Source of the DNA: Alphaproteobacteria bacterium
GTDB lineage: Bacteria > Pseudomonadota > Alphaproteobacteria > Micavibrionales > Micavibrionaceae
Length of the DNA: 59,551 nt
NCBI GenBank assembly: GCA_018000295.1
Contig: JAGNKE010000017.1
Span: 1 to 59,551 of the forward strand
Direction: 5' to 3'
Shown one piece after another: positions 1 through 7,960 of this stretch (positions are counted from its first letter, which is position 1; each line of letters starts with the position of its first letter). Made by a program: the position numbers and the translations under genes. The notes under the pieces are model-generated. The model searched no databases and was not told the DNA's origin. It saw only the letters and a program-made list of their open reading frames with translations.

Positions 1-5
1 TGAAA

Positions 6-82
<77 letters not shown>

Positions 83-370
83 GCAGGATAAAAACCGGAA
101 ATGAAAGCGGACACTACTCGAAACACTTTGGAATTTCAAGAGTTTCTGAATCTTTCCAGCTTATTTGCTCCAAAAGACTGAAATGACTGTAAAAAATTAG
201 TTTTTGCCTTTATTGGGCAGGTTATGGCAATATTAGGGAGCAGGGAGAGTTTGCAGGAAATCTTGATTTTTCCGGGGTTTTTGGTTAAAACTCTGCCGCA
301 AGAATTATAAGAGTGACAGACGCCAAAGGCTGTTATACTCACCGGGCGATAACATAGAGGGTTTTTCATC

Positions 371-673
371 ATGTACGCGAAAGCAGAAGCCGATCAGCCG
401 GATAGTATTCCGTTTGCTTATGTGCCCTTCGAGTCTAACAATCAAAAAGGGTGGGCTATTATCTCCGCTCCTCCTGAGCAACACGCGGCCATTATTCAGG
501 CCGTCAAAGATAATACGGACCGTGGAACGACCCTGAATTTAATGAGACTTATCGAGGCTTTTAACGGCAAGGTCACGAAGTCCGGACCAGGGCAGATTCC
601 CGAGGAAGAGCGTAAGGATCTCCATATGCTTTATGGTGGCCAGGATCCCGAGCAGGGAAGTCTTGACATATAA
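371..673 (+). CDS. hypothetical protein, 100 aa
   Basis: I do not recognise this family. The protein is short and acidic, with no signal peptide, membrane segment or cysteine cluster. Residues 20-60 look like a small alpha/beta region (AYVPF, GWAIISAPPEQ, then helical AAIIQAVKDN), and the last 30 residues are polar and probably loose. The ATG follows a GAGGG ribosome binding site at good spacing. The next gene starts 26 bases downstream on the same strand, so the two are probably co-transcribed. Both lie between two tRNA-Arg genes. The reading is supported by the ribosome binding site and the tandem arrangement rather than by homology. Confidence 0.6.
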   Translation: MYAKAEADQPDSIPFAYVPFESNNQKGWAIISAPPEQHAAIIQAVKDNTDRGTTLNLMRLIEAFNGKVTKSGPGQIPEEERKDLHMLYGGQDPEQGSLDI

Positions 674-698
674 GAGTATTTTGTGAGGTTTGACACTT

Positions 699-1886
699 AT
701 GCCCTCCGGCCACGATAAGCAGACATTCGATGATAATCCGCAACAGCGTTCGGAGTCGCTGGCTTGGATTCCGGTCGGGCATGACGTCGATGAGCATGAT
801 CTTTCGCCGCTTAAGGCGCTGGCCGGGGCGATCATTCATGCAGATGACCAGAAGAAACGCACCGGGCAGGAGTTCGCGGACGAGGCTGTATCCGATGCCG
901 CTTCGTTCGTTGAGATTGGAAAAGGGGCTGTTCATGCGTTTATGCAGCAATCTCCCGCGGCTCTGGCTGAAAACCCCTTTGCCTATATTTCTGCGACGGC
1001 TGCCGTTTATCTTCTGACCCAGATCCATAAGGACGGCACCAAGGCCGAGGGGCGGTTGATCAGTGCCCTCAAATTGCTCGATGAATACAAGCGCACGAAG
1101 GACAGGGATGTTCTCCATAAGGCCGGTCTGGAACTGGAGCAGGTTCCGAATATCGAATTGAATGGCCAGACCTGCGGGCGGACGCTGTCGCTGATGAAAG
1201 TTTATGAAATCGGTGATCGTGTCGCCCAGACCGACGTCGGCACCGCGAAAAAGATCGCCGACCGTCTGGTTCAGTTCGGCCAGACGACGAGCCATGCCCT
1301 CAAGGAAAGTTTCGTCAACGCTTATTGGCGCAACCCCACCGGGATTGTGGGGATTTTCAAGGCCACGGCGAATGCGTTGCGCGTGTCGTGGCGGCTGGCG
1401 CATATAAGGGCGACCGGGAGCAACGAAATCCAACACGATCATAAGAAGGGACTTTTTAAGTCCAAGGAGCCTGAAGACGCGCCGATCGACCTGACCCGCG
1501 TTGTCCTCAAGGGGATAGAAGTCGAGAATATTGAAGACTTTCAGCCCAGCATTCTTGAGGAAAGTCTGCACATTGACGAGCAGTATCAGGATCTGCTCAA
1601 GGACCGTCTGAAATTTATGCGGATGACCGTCATTCAGGGGATTTTCATCGGCGCGTCGATCGGGCAGGGCGTTTATAACGGTCTGAAGGGTGATGCCGGT
1701 TGGGCGTTCATTAATTTCTCCAGCGCAAGCGCGGCGTCGGGGCCGTTCAAATTCTTCGCCGAGCGGTATGCGGAAATCGATGCGATTTTGCGGACCCACC
1801 GCGCGGAAACGGGACATAGGCTTGCAAGCCTCGCGGGACGCGATTCAACTACGGACCATCACGATCACCCTACGCCGGAAATCTGA
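699..1886 (+). CDS. hypothetical protein, 395 aa
   Basis: No family recognised. An upstream TTG at 690 is in frame, but the ATG at 699 has GTGAGG about 10 bases in front and is preferred. The protein is mostly helical and soluble-looking, with no N-terminal signal. Two mildly hydrophobic stretches occur, near residues 85-110 (an alanine-rich segment ending in AVYLL) and near 310-345 (IQGIFIGASIGQGVYNG), and these could be membrane-associated or buried helices. The C-terminus is His- and Asp-rich (DHHDHP). It follows the 100-aa gene closely and converges on the 1904-4003 gene with only 17 bases between them. A long open frame on the opposite strand here is a shadow: it has no start context and a basic, low-quality translation. 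Confidence 0.72.
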   Translation: MPSGHDKQTFDDNPQQRSESLAWIPVGHDVDEHDLSPLKALAGAIIHADDQKKRTGQEFADEAVSDAASFVEIGKGAVHAFMQQSPAALAENPFAYISATAAVYLLTQIHKDGTKAEGRLISALKLLDEYKRTKDRDVLHKAGLELEQVPNIELNGQTCGRTLSLMKVYEIGDRVAQTDVGTAKKIADRLVQFGQTTSHALKESFVNAYWRNPTGIVGIFKATANALRVSWRLAHIRATGSNEIQHDHKKGLFKSKEPEDAPIDLTRVVLKGIEVENIEDFQPSILEESLHIDEQYQDLLKDRLKFMRMTVIQGIFIGASIGQGVYNGLKGDAGWAFINFSSASAASGPFKFFAERYAEIDAILRTHRAETGHRLASLAGRDSTTDHHDHPTPEI

Positions 1887-1903
1887 GTAAAAGACCAGCA
1901 GAT

Positions 1904-4003
1904 TCAGCGTTTCCAGCCCATGACGAACCCGGCCTGAAATTCATCATCCCGGTCATATTGAAGTCTGATCCCCGCATCGGGCGTACCCAGCGGGCCGAGA
2001 TCGACCCGTTTGGTATGATCAGAGTAAACGCCAAAATTTTCATCCGTGTTCACATTGGCGCCGAAAACGTGGCGAAGATTGCTGTACCACTGATCGCCCT
2101 TGCTGTTCAATTCCAACTCCGAATAGGCCGTTCCTAAGGTGTGAGGGTCATTTTCCAGCCATTGCGTGGCATGAAATCCGGTCCGCCAATAGGTGTCCGA
2201 TCCCAGATTGAAATTGTTGGTCAGGTTTGCCGTGACTTCGCCAAAGGCATCGACACGCGGGCGGTTTGCGTAAGTGCCTGATACACCGGAACGCAAGGAA
2301 ATCGATTCCGATAATCCCTGGTTGAGAGTCAGACCCCCGTTTGCAAACAGATCGCCTTGTTCGGTGCCGAGAGTGGAATAAGGCGTGAAGGTTCCGGACC
2401 CTAATTGAAAATCACGGCTGCTGTAGCGAATTCCAAGAATGTCCCTGTGTCCTTCGAAGTGGTCGTCCACCCATGGGCGCGACGTCCTGATCTGCCCGTC
2501 GGTATCGCCGTCCTGATGGCCCAGAAGGCCGACATCGATTTTTCCGGCAGAGTCCACCGTATGGCGGACATAAAGCTCTGGCGCGGGTGGTTCGAGGGTT
2601 CCCTGAAAGTTCATCATTCCGAGCCGAAGGCCATCGCCCTTGCCGTTGGAAATTACACCCGTGGACAGACGCTCACTCTCCATCATAAGGCCGCCGTCGA
2701 GAACCGGAACCTGGAACCTGTATGGTCCGCCCGAGTTATCGGCCCGAAAATTATTGCTGACCGTATCGGCCGATTCAAGGCGGGCTGGAGTAATCTGTAT
2801 TCCTCGGTTTTGTGCGACATATTGGGCGAGGAAGGGGGCTGTGCCTTGATCCCGGTGCTGACGAAGCTGGGTGAGCGGGAGGCCTTGATTTTGCGCTGCT
2901 TCGAAATCCGTATTATAAGTGGCGTAGTAACGGGCGTGTTCAGCCATGTTTTTGGCTCTGTCTGCCGTCATTCCCGGCGCATCGTGGAGAAGAAGCACAA
3001 TTCTGTCAGGATCCGTGAACAGTTTCTGAATATCCTCGGCGGTTTGAAACTGGTTTTTGTTGTCCATATAGGTCTTCAATGCCCAGCCCATGAAGCCTTC
3101 GGCCTTCGTGAGATTTAGAGCTTCGCCGACGAGGGTGGTTCCCGACATCTGGGCTCTCAGCCCTTCCCGGATATCCTCAATCTGCAAGGTATCAAGTATG
3201 TTGGCTTTTTCGATAGAGATCAGGGAAAGAGTCTGGTCTACCTGCGCCAGTCCGGTGAAGAGTTTTGGAACCTGTTCCCGGATGAAGGCCTCGCGGTCAA
3301 AGGGAGGCTGCGGCGCTCCGCCGGTCATGTTCTGGAAGGGCCGCGCCATTTCCTGCAGTTCGGCGGCCTTGATCTGGGCGGCGAGCGTCATCAGGGTTTG
3401 CTGATACGGGTTGATGGTTCCGTCCTTGGCGAGTTGCTGGCGCATATCGGCGATCCTGTTGACGCCGTCCGCGCCGTCGAACATTGCGAGGTCGCGCAGG
3501 ACTTTATCGACCGATACGGGTTTGGGGGTGCCTGTTCCTTCAGGTACTTTAAGGCCAGAGAGTCCCGGGGCTGTCGGTTGCGTTGTGCCTAAAAATTTTT
3601 TAAACGCGCCTTCCTGCGCCTGTGTCAGCGCACTGTTCAGAGTCTGCTGGATGAGCGCAAGCCCTTGTGTTCCGTCGAAGGTTTTGCTGGCCCGATTGTA
3701 TCCGGGAAAAATGTCTTTCGCTCCTTCACTGTTCGCAAGACTGTTTAAATATCCCAAGATCAAAACCGCTTCAGCCCTTTTTTCCGGAGCCGTCTGGTTC
3801 AGGCGCTCGCTGAGTAGGGCTACCGCCGGGTGATCGTGAATGGCTTCGCGTGAAGGCTCGTTGAAGATTAGCAACTGCGCGGTGTAAATCTGCTCGATTT
3901 GTTCGCGTGCCAAAGATCTTTGTTCATCGGTTGCCTGAGCGTTCGACAAGACCGCAAGAGAATCGGAAATAGTCTTTTCAAGAGTGCGAAGATCACCCGA
4001 CAT
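1904..4003 (-). CDS. hypothetical protein with helical N-terminal half and barrel-like C-terminal half, 699 aa
   Basis: No family recognised. Residues 1-400 are polar and helix-rich (MSGDLRTLEKTISDSLAVL), with a Pro/Gly linker near 140-170. From about residue 430 to the end the sequence changes to short alternating strands with Tyr/Trp ends and Gly/Asn/Asp turns, such as LFANGGLTLNQGLSESISL and a final GFVMGWKR. This resembles an outer-membrane beta-barrel of perhaps 10-14 strands. There is no Sec signal or lipobox at the N-terminus, so if the barrel is real its export route is not obvious. The last residue is not the usual aromatic. No terminator lies in the 17 bases before the convergent gene. 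Confidence 0.75.
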   Translation of the reverse strand: MSGDLRTLEKTISDSLAVLSNAQATDEQRSLAREQIEQIYTAQLLIFNEPSREAIHDHPAVALLSERLNQTAPEKRAEAVLILGYLNSLANSEGAKDIFPGYNRASKTFDGTQGLALIQQTLNSALTQAQEGAFKKFLGTTQPTAPGLSGLKVPEGTGTPKPVSVDKVLRDLAMFDGADGVNRIADMRQQLAKDGTINPYQQTLMTLAAQIKAAELQEMARPFQNMTGGAPQPPFDREAFIREQVPKLFTGLAQVDQTLSLISIEKANILDTLQIEDIREGLRAQMSGTTLVGEALNLTKAEGFMGWALKTYMDNKNQFQTAEDIQKLFTDPDRIVLLLHDAPGMTADRAKNMAEHARYYATYNTDFEAAQNQGLPLTQLRQHRDQGTAPFLAQYVAQNRGIQITPARLESADTVSNNFRADNSGGPYRFQVPVLDGGLMMESERLSTGVISNGKGDGLRLGMMNFQGTLEPPAPELYVRHTVDSAGKIDVGLLGHQDGDTDGQIRTSRPWVDDHFEGHRDILGIRYSSRDFQLGSGTFTPYSTLGTEQGDLFANGGLTLNQGLSESISLRSGVSGTYANRPRVDAFGEVTANLTNNFNLGSDTYWRTGFHATQWLENDPHTLGTAYSELELNSKGDQWYSNLRHVFGANVNTDENFGVYSDHTKRVDLGPLGTPDAGIRLQYDRDDEFQAGFVMGWKR

Positions 4004-4170
4004 TAGAACCCCCTATGAATATTCTTTGTGAATATTCTTTGATAACAATTTTTTTTTGTGCATTCTAGCAGCCTTTGACAGGGAATACAAAAACATACCT
4101 TTGTATGGTTTTTCTTTGAAAACCCCGTTTCCCTGAATGGCTGTTTCCTGATAGATATTGGTTTTGGCCT

Positions 4171-4247
4171 GTCCCCGTAGCTCAGCAGGATAGAGCGCAG
4201 GATTCCTAATCCTGAGGTCGTGGGTTCAAATCCCGCCGGGGACGCCA
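4171..4247 (+). tRNA. tRNA-Arg (anticodon CCT)
   Basis: Complete cloverleaf: acceptor GTCCCCG/CGGGGAC, discriminator G and an encoded CCA; D arm TAGCTCAG; anticodon stem CAGGA/TCCTG with loop TTCCTAA and anticodon CCT; T loop TTCAAAT. It reads AGG. It lies about 170 bases upstream of the 1904-4003 gene's start and 280 bases before glnII. The antisense reading of its 3' half gives the familiar false protein end RRDLNPRPQD, so open frames there should be ignored. Confidence 0.97.
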
Positions 4248-4455
4248 GTTGAGGGGTATTCTGTCATTGTTTTTTGTCCCATTCGTGGGAAGTGGCTGAT
4301 GAAACCTATCGAGGAGGATGAGCCGATCCTTATCGATGGAGTAGGGGACATTGTCGACAAGGAGGCCGATCCTGTCGCGGATATGTAGTTCGCCCGTTGT
4401 GTATAACAGCGGGGACTGATTGTTTGTCTTTTTCCCAAAAAAAACCCTTAAAAAA

Positions 4456-4508
4456 CGTTGCATTTCCTCGTGAAAATGTTAAGTATTTGCTGCAACGCAC
4501 TATATAAT
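4456..4508 (+). promoter_or_regulatory. candidate glnII promoter with flanking inverted repeat
   Basis: A perfect -10 box TATAAT lies at 4503-4508. TTAAGT at 4479-4484 is 18 bases upstream as a weak -35. An inverted repeat CGTTGCA (4456-4462) and TGCAACG (4491-4497) brackets the -35, so a repressor or activator could bind there. The implied transcript has a very short leader that contains the AGGAGG at 4516-4521. No convincing sigma-54 (GG-N10-GC) element was found, although glnII genes elsewhere can be NtrC-dependent. Inference from sequence pattern only. Confidence 0.4.
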
Positions 4509-4527
4509 AAACATCAGGAGGAATTTC

Positions 4528-5640
4528 ATGTCTAAATTCGGACTTGCAGAATACATATGGATTGATGGGTCGCTGCCGACGCGCAATCTGCGCTCGAAGG
4601 CACGGACCGTCAAGGTCGGGGCCAATCCCAAGGTTTCGGATTTCCCGGAGTGGAGCTTTGACGGATCGTCCACGAATCAGGCGCATGGCCATGATTCGGA
4701 CTGCATCCTCAAGCCCGTAAGTTTTTTCCCCGATCCTATTCGCGGGGAAGGGAGTTTCCTTGTCATGTGCGAGGTTTTCAACCCCGACGAGACGCCGCAT
4801 GAATCCAATTCCCGCGCCCAGTTGCGTGCCGTTCTTGATGCCGGTGCCGCCAAGCAGGAACCTTGGTGCGGCTATGAGCAGGAATATACGTTCTTCCGCG
4901 GGCGTCAGCCTCTGGGTTGGCCGGAATACGGTTTTCCGCGGCCGCAGGGTCCATATTATTGCGGCGTCGGAGCCGACGAGGTGTTCGGGCGCGAGGTCGT
5001 GGAAGATCATGCTGCGCTGTGTCTTGATGCCGGACTGATGTTCTACGGGATCAATGCCGAAGTGATGCCCGGCCAGTGGGAGTTCCAGATCGGTTTCCGC
5101 GGCGATGCCTCTGAAACCGCGAATGCGATCGACATGGCTGACCAAGTCTGGGTGGGCCGCTGGCTGTTGTGCCGCGTTGCCGAGGATCACGGCGTGATGG
5201 TGACGTTCGATGTGAAGCCCGTCAAGGGCGACTGGAACGGGGCCGGGATGCACACCAACTTCTCGACCAAGGATACCCGCGACCCGAAGAAAGGCCGTGC
5301 GGCGATCAAGGCGGCAACCGATGCCCTGTCAAGGAAGCATTTCGAACATATCGCTGTTTACGGCGCGGGGAATCATGACCGTCTGACCGGGCGGCATGAA
5401 ACCTGCGACATCAATACGTTCCGAGTCGGTGATGCGGACCGGGGTTGTTCGATCCGGATTCCCAAGCCCGTTGCGCTCAAAGGTTATGGATATTTCGAAG
5501 ACCGCCGTCCGGGTGCCAACGCAGATCCTTATCTGGTCGCCGCGCGCTTGTGCGCTACGGTCTGCGGTGTTGACGAGAAGGTCATGACCTTTACCTCGTG
5601 GCCGCGCAAGGATGCCAAAATCGCGATTGCCGCCGAATAA
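4528..5640 (+). CDS. glnII: glutamine synthetase, type II (GSII)
   Basis: This enzyme makes glutamine from glutamate, ammonia and ATP in the cytoplasm. The length of 370 aa and the motifs fit the eukaryote-like GSII class, not the larger bacterial GSI: WSFDGSSTNQA near residue 44, YEQEYTFF near 116, GQWEFQIG near 184, NGAGMHTNFS near 239, HDRLTGRHET near 287 and EDRRPGANADPY near 327. GSII lacks the adenylylation loop of GSI, so control is expected at transcription. The start is fixed by AGGAGG seven bases upstream. It is a single-gene unit with its own promoter candidate and terminator. GSII is common in rhizobia and other alphaproteobacteria, usually next to a GSI elsewhere in the genome. 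Confidence 0.96.
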   Translation: MSKFGLAEYIWIDGSLPTRNLRSKARTVKVGANPKVSDFPEWSFDGSSTNQAHGHDSDCILKPVSFFPDPIRGEGSFLVMCEVFNPDETPHESNSRAQLRAVLDAGAAKQEPWCGYEQEYTFFRGRQPLGWPEYGFPRPQGPYYCGVGADEVFGREVVEDHAALCLDAGLMFYGINAEVMPGQWEFQIGFRGDASETANAIDMADQVWVGRWLLCRVAEDHGVMVTFDVKPVKGDWNGAGMHTNFSTKDTRDPKKGRAAIKAATDALSRKHFEHIAVYGAGNHDRLTGRHETCDINTFRVGDADRGCSIRIPKPVALKGYGYFEDRRPGANADPYLVAARLCATVCGVDEKVMTFTSWPRKDAKIAIAAE

Positions 5641-5664
5641 CGGTCTTTAGCTGAAATTATTAAG

Positions 5665-5696
5665 GACGCCCGTAATTTTTACGGGCGTCTTTTTTT
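5665..5696 (+). terminator. Rho-independent terminator of glnII
   Basis: Stem GACGCCCGTAA / TTACGGGCGTC with a 3-base loop, followed by seven T residues. It ends the glnII transcript and separates it from the pilus locus. Confidence 0.92.
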
Positions 5697-5714
5697 GTTT
5701 TCATCACTTGGCTG

Positions 5715-5743
5715 TTGTCACTGGCTGCGGATGGCTATATTTA
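5715..5743 (+). promoter_or_regulatory. weak candidate promoter for the pilus locus
   Basis: TTGTCA (5715-5720), 17 bases, then TATTTA (5738-5743). It is the best sigma-70-like pair I found between the glnII terminator and the assembly ATPase, and would give a leader of about 165 bases. The rest of this 278-base gap shows no clear structure, and no good ribosome binding site precedes the ATG at 5919. Confidence 0.3.
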
Positions 5744-5918
5744 TATGTATCCCTCGTGACCGCGAGTTTCTGCGTTCCTGATTCACTTTTGGAGTGTTCT
5801 TTAAAAGTTTTGGTTGTGTTCTCGTGCTTTTTCAAGTGGGTGAACGGACTTGTGTTGCTTTACTAGAGACATTTTCTGAAAGGTTGCTCGGTATCCTTGG
5901 AATTATACGCTAGACACT

Positions 5919-7868
5919 ATGGCAGAAGACCCTAACAAAAAAACGCCCACGCCCGATAACGAGGAAGTCATCGACTTCGTCGTCGAGGAGGGGTTTTTCG
6001 TGGATAGCAGTACGCCTGCGCCTGAAAGGCCAGCGCCATCAAAGGGAAGTTTCCTGAATGTCCCGGCCCCGTTTTTCCCAAAGAAAAAGCAGGAGGAGCC
6101 GAAAGGGAAGGCTATTTCGGGCGGGAAAGGCGGTCTGCAATCTTTCTCTGCTGAAGCTTCCAGCGAGGGGGGGCATGATCCTGGCGCCGCGAAAAAGAGA
6201 ATGGGCGAGCGGATGGTGGAGATGGGGCTGATTACAGCCGACCAACTCAACGTCGCCCTGCAGGAAAAGAAAATCACCAATAAGATGCTGGGTGAAATTC
6301 TTGTCGAACTTGGTTTTATCGATGAGGAAACGCTTACGATGTTTCTGGCCGAGACTTCTGGTTTCGGCATTTTCGATCCGCGCTCAACCATTGTTGATGG
6401 GGATGCGCTTGCCCTGATCGAGAAATCTCTAGCGATCAAGCATCAGTTGTTACCGATTTCCATTGATGATCAGTATGTCCACGTGGCGATGGCGGACCCT
6501 TACGACGTCGTTGCTCTTGATACCTTGCGCCGTTTTTTGCCCAAAGGTCGCCAGATCAAGCCTCATGTCACTACGGCGGGCGTACTGTCAGAGGCTATTG
6601 ATGCTTCTTATGGTTATGCCAGTTCGATCAAGGATATTCTACAGGAGTTGGAGGAGGGAAAGGCCCAGAAAGACGTTGCCAGTCTTTCCGGGGCGGAGGC
6701 CTTTTCCCATCCGATTGTGCGCTTAGTTAATGCGCTGGTTTTTGAGGCTGTCAAAATCGGTGCTTCCGATCTACATTTCGAGCCTGAGGAGAATTTTGTC
6801 CGGTTGCGGTACCGTCTGGACGGCGTGTTGTTTACTGCACAGATTTTGCATAAGCAGCACTGGAACGGGATATCGCAGCGCCTTAAGATTCTCTGCGATA
6901 TGAATATTGCCGATAAGCTCTCGCCACAGGATGGGCGTTTTGGGCTAAATGTCGGGGGGCGCGAGGCGGATTTCCGCGTTTCTTCTCTGCCGACGGTTTT
7001 CGGCGAGAATATCGTTCTCCGGGTTCTGGATAAGAGCGCGAGCATCATGCCTTTGAGCGCCCTTGGTTTCAGCGAGGAGAACAAGCGAAAGATCAAGATC
7101 GCTACGTCTCGCCCGGAGGGGATCATCATCGTGACCGGGCCGACGGGGAGCGGCAAGACGACATCGCTTTATTCCATGCTGAACGAAATCAACGATGTTG
7201 AGGTGAATATCCAGACTCTTGAAGATCCCGTCGAATATTCTTTGCCGATGATCCGGCAGACGCCTGTCCGTGAGGGATTTCTGGAATTTGCGGACGGGAT
7301 TAAGGCTCTGCTCCGGCAAGATCCGGATATCATTTTCATCGGGGAAATCCGGGACCAGACGACGGCGGAAATGGCCCTGAAGGCCGCGATGACCGGGCAT
7401 CAGGTCTATACGTCGCTTCACACCAACGATTCATTCGGTGCCATTCCGCGGCTTATCGATCTCGGCATGAAGCCGGGGATGCTGGCGGGGGCTATTATCG
7501 CCGTATTTGCCCAGCGTCTGGCGCGGCGGCTGTGTCAAACCTGCAAGGTGGAGTATACGCCGACAGAGGAGGAGCGCAGGATTCTCAAGATGGCCCCGGA
7601 AGATCAGACGGTTATTTATACGGCCAGCCCCGAAGGGTGCGAGGTCTGCAAAGGGAAGGGGTATAAGGGCCGCGTGGCGGTTGTCGAAATCCTGCTGTTC
7701 GACGAGGAGCTTGATGAGGTGCTTGCCCGTGGTCAATCTAAGGCTGAATTAAAAACTGTGGCCGTTAAAAAAGGCTTCAAAAGTATGAAAGACGATGGCA
7801 TTCTCAAGATCATGGAAGGTCAGACGAGCATCGCCGCCCTTGCGGATGTTGTCGATATGACCAAGTAA
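5919..7868 (+). CDS. type IV pilus/MSHA assembly ATPase (GspE/PilB/MshE family)
   Basis: Cytoplasmic hexameric ATPase that powers pilin polymerisation. Residues 1-85 are charged and proline-rich. Residues about 90-150 form an MshEN-type domain (GERMVEMGLI, then LGEILVELGFI). The motor follows, with Walker A GPTGSGKT at 407-414, the Asp box/Walker B region ending in IIFIGEIRD, and the His box TSLHTND. A tetracysteine zinc motif C539-x2-C542 ... C574-x2-C577 is typical of extension ATPases and absent from PilT. The length of 649 aa is normal or slightly long. It starts the locus and is followed by the platform protein, as in msh operons. The ribosome binding site is poor. MshEN domains in relatives bind c-di-GMP, so second-messenger control is plausible but not shown. 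Confidence 0.93.
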   Translation: MAEDPNKKTPTPDNEEVIDFVVEEGFFVDSSTPAPERPAPSKGSFLNVPAPFFPKKKQEEPKGKAISGGKGGLQSFSAEASSEGGHDPGAAKKRMGERMVEMGLITADQLNVALQEKKITNKMLGEILVELGFIDEETLTMFLAETSGFGIFDPRSTIVDGDALALIEKSLAIKHQLLPISIDDQYVHVAMADPYDVVALDTLRRFLPKGRQIKPHVTTAGVLSEAIDASYGYASSIKDILQELEEGKAQKDVASLSGAEAFSHPIVRLVNALVFEAVKIGASDLHFEPEENFVRLRYRLDGVLFTAQILHKQHWNGISQRLKILCDMNIADKLSPQDGRFGLNVGGREADFRVSSLPTVFGENIVLRVLDKSASIMPLSALGFSEENKRKIKIATSRPEGIIIVTGPTGSGKTTSLYSMLNEINDVEVNIQTLEDPVEYSLPMIRQTPVREGFLEFADGIKALLRQDPDIIFIGEIRDQTTAEMALKAAMTGHQVYTSLHTNDSFGAIPRLIDLGMKPGMLAGAIIAVFAQRLARRLCQTCKVEYTPTEEERRILKMAPEDQTVIYTASPEGCEVCKGKGYKGRVAVVEILLFDEELDEVLARGQSKAELKTVAVKKGFKSMKDDGILKIMEGQTSIAALADVVDMTK

Positions 7869-7960
7869 CCCTTTCTTAACTATACTACCTCTCAAAGTTT
7901 CATCTTCTGTAAACCTTTTTCCTGCATATTCAGACATGTCTTTACTGATGGGGCAGAGCC

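Noticed and set aside
136..372. 78-codon minus-strand frame upstream of the first gene
   Set aside because: No ribosome site or recognisable domain, and it covers the 371 gene's probable promoter.
573..1817. 414-codon minus-strand frame
   Set aside because: It lies antisense to the plus-strand gene at 699-1886, which has the better ribosome site and composition; the antisense translation is basic and motif-free.
4206..4463. Minus-strand open frame ending RRDLNPRPQD
   Set aside because: It is the antisense reading of the tRNA-Arg(CCT) gene, a well-known source of false protein annotations.
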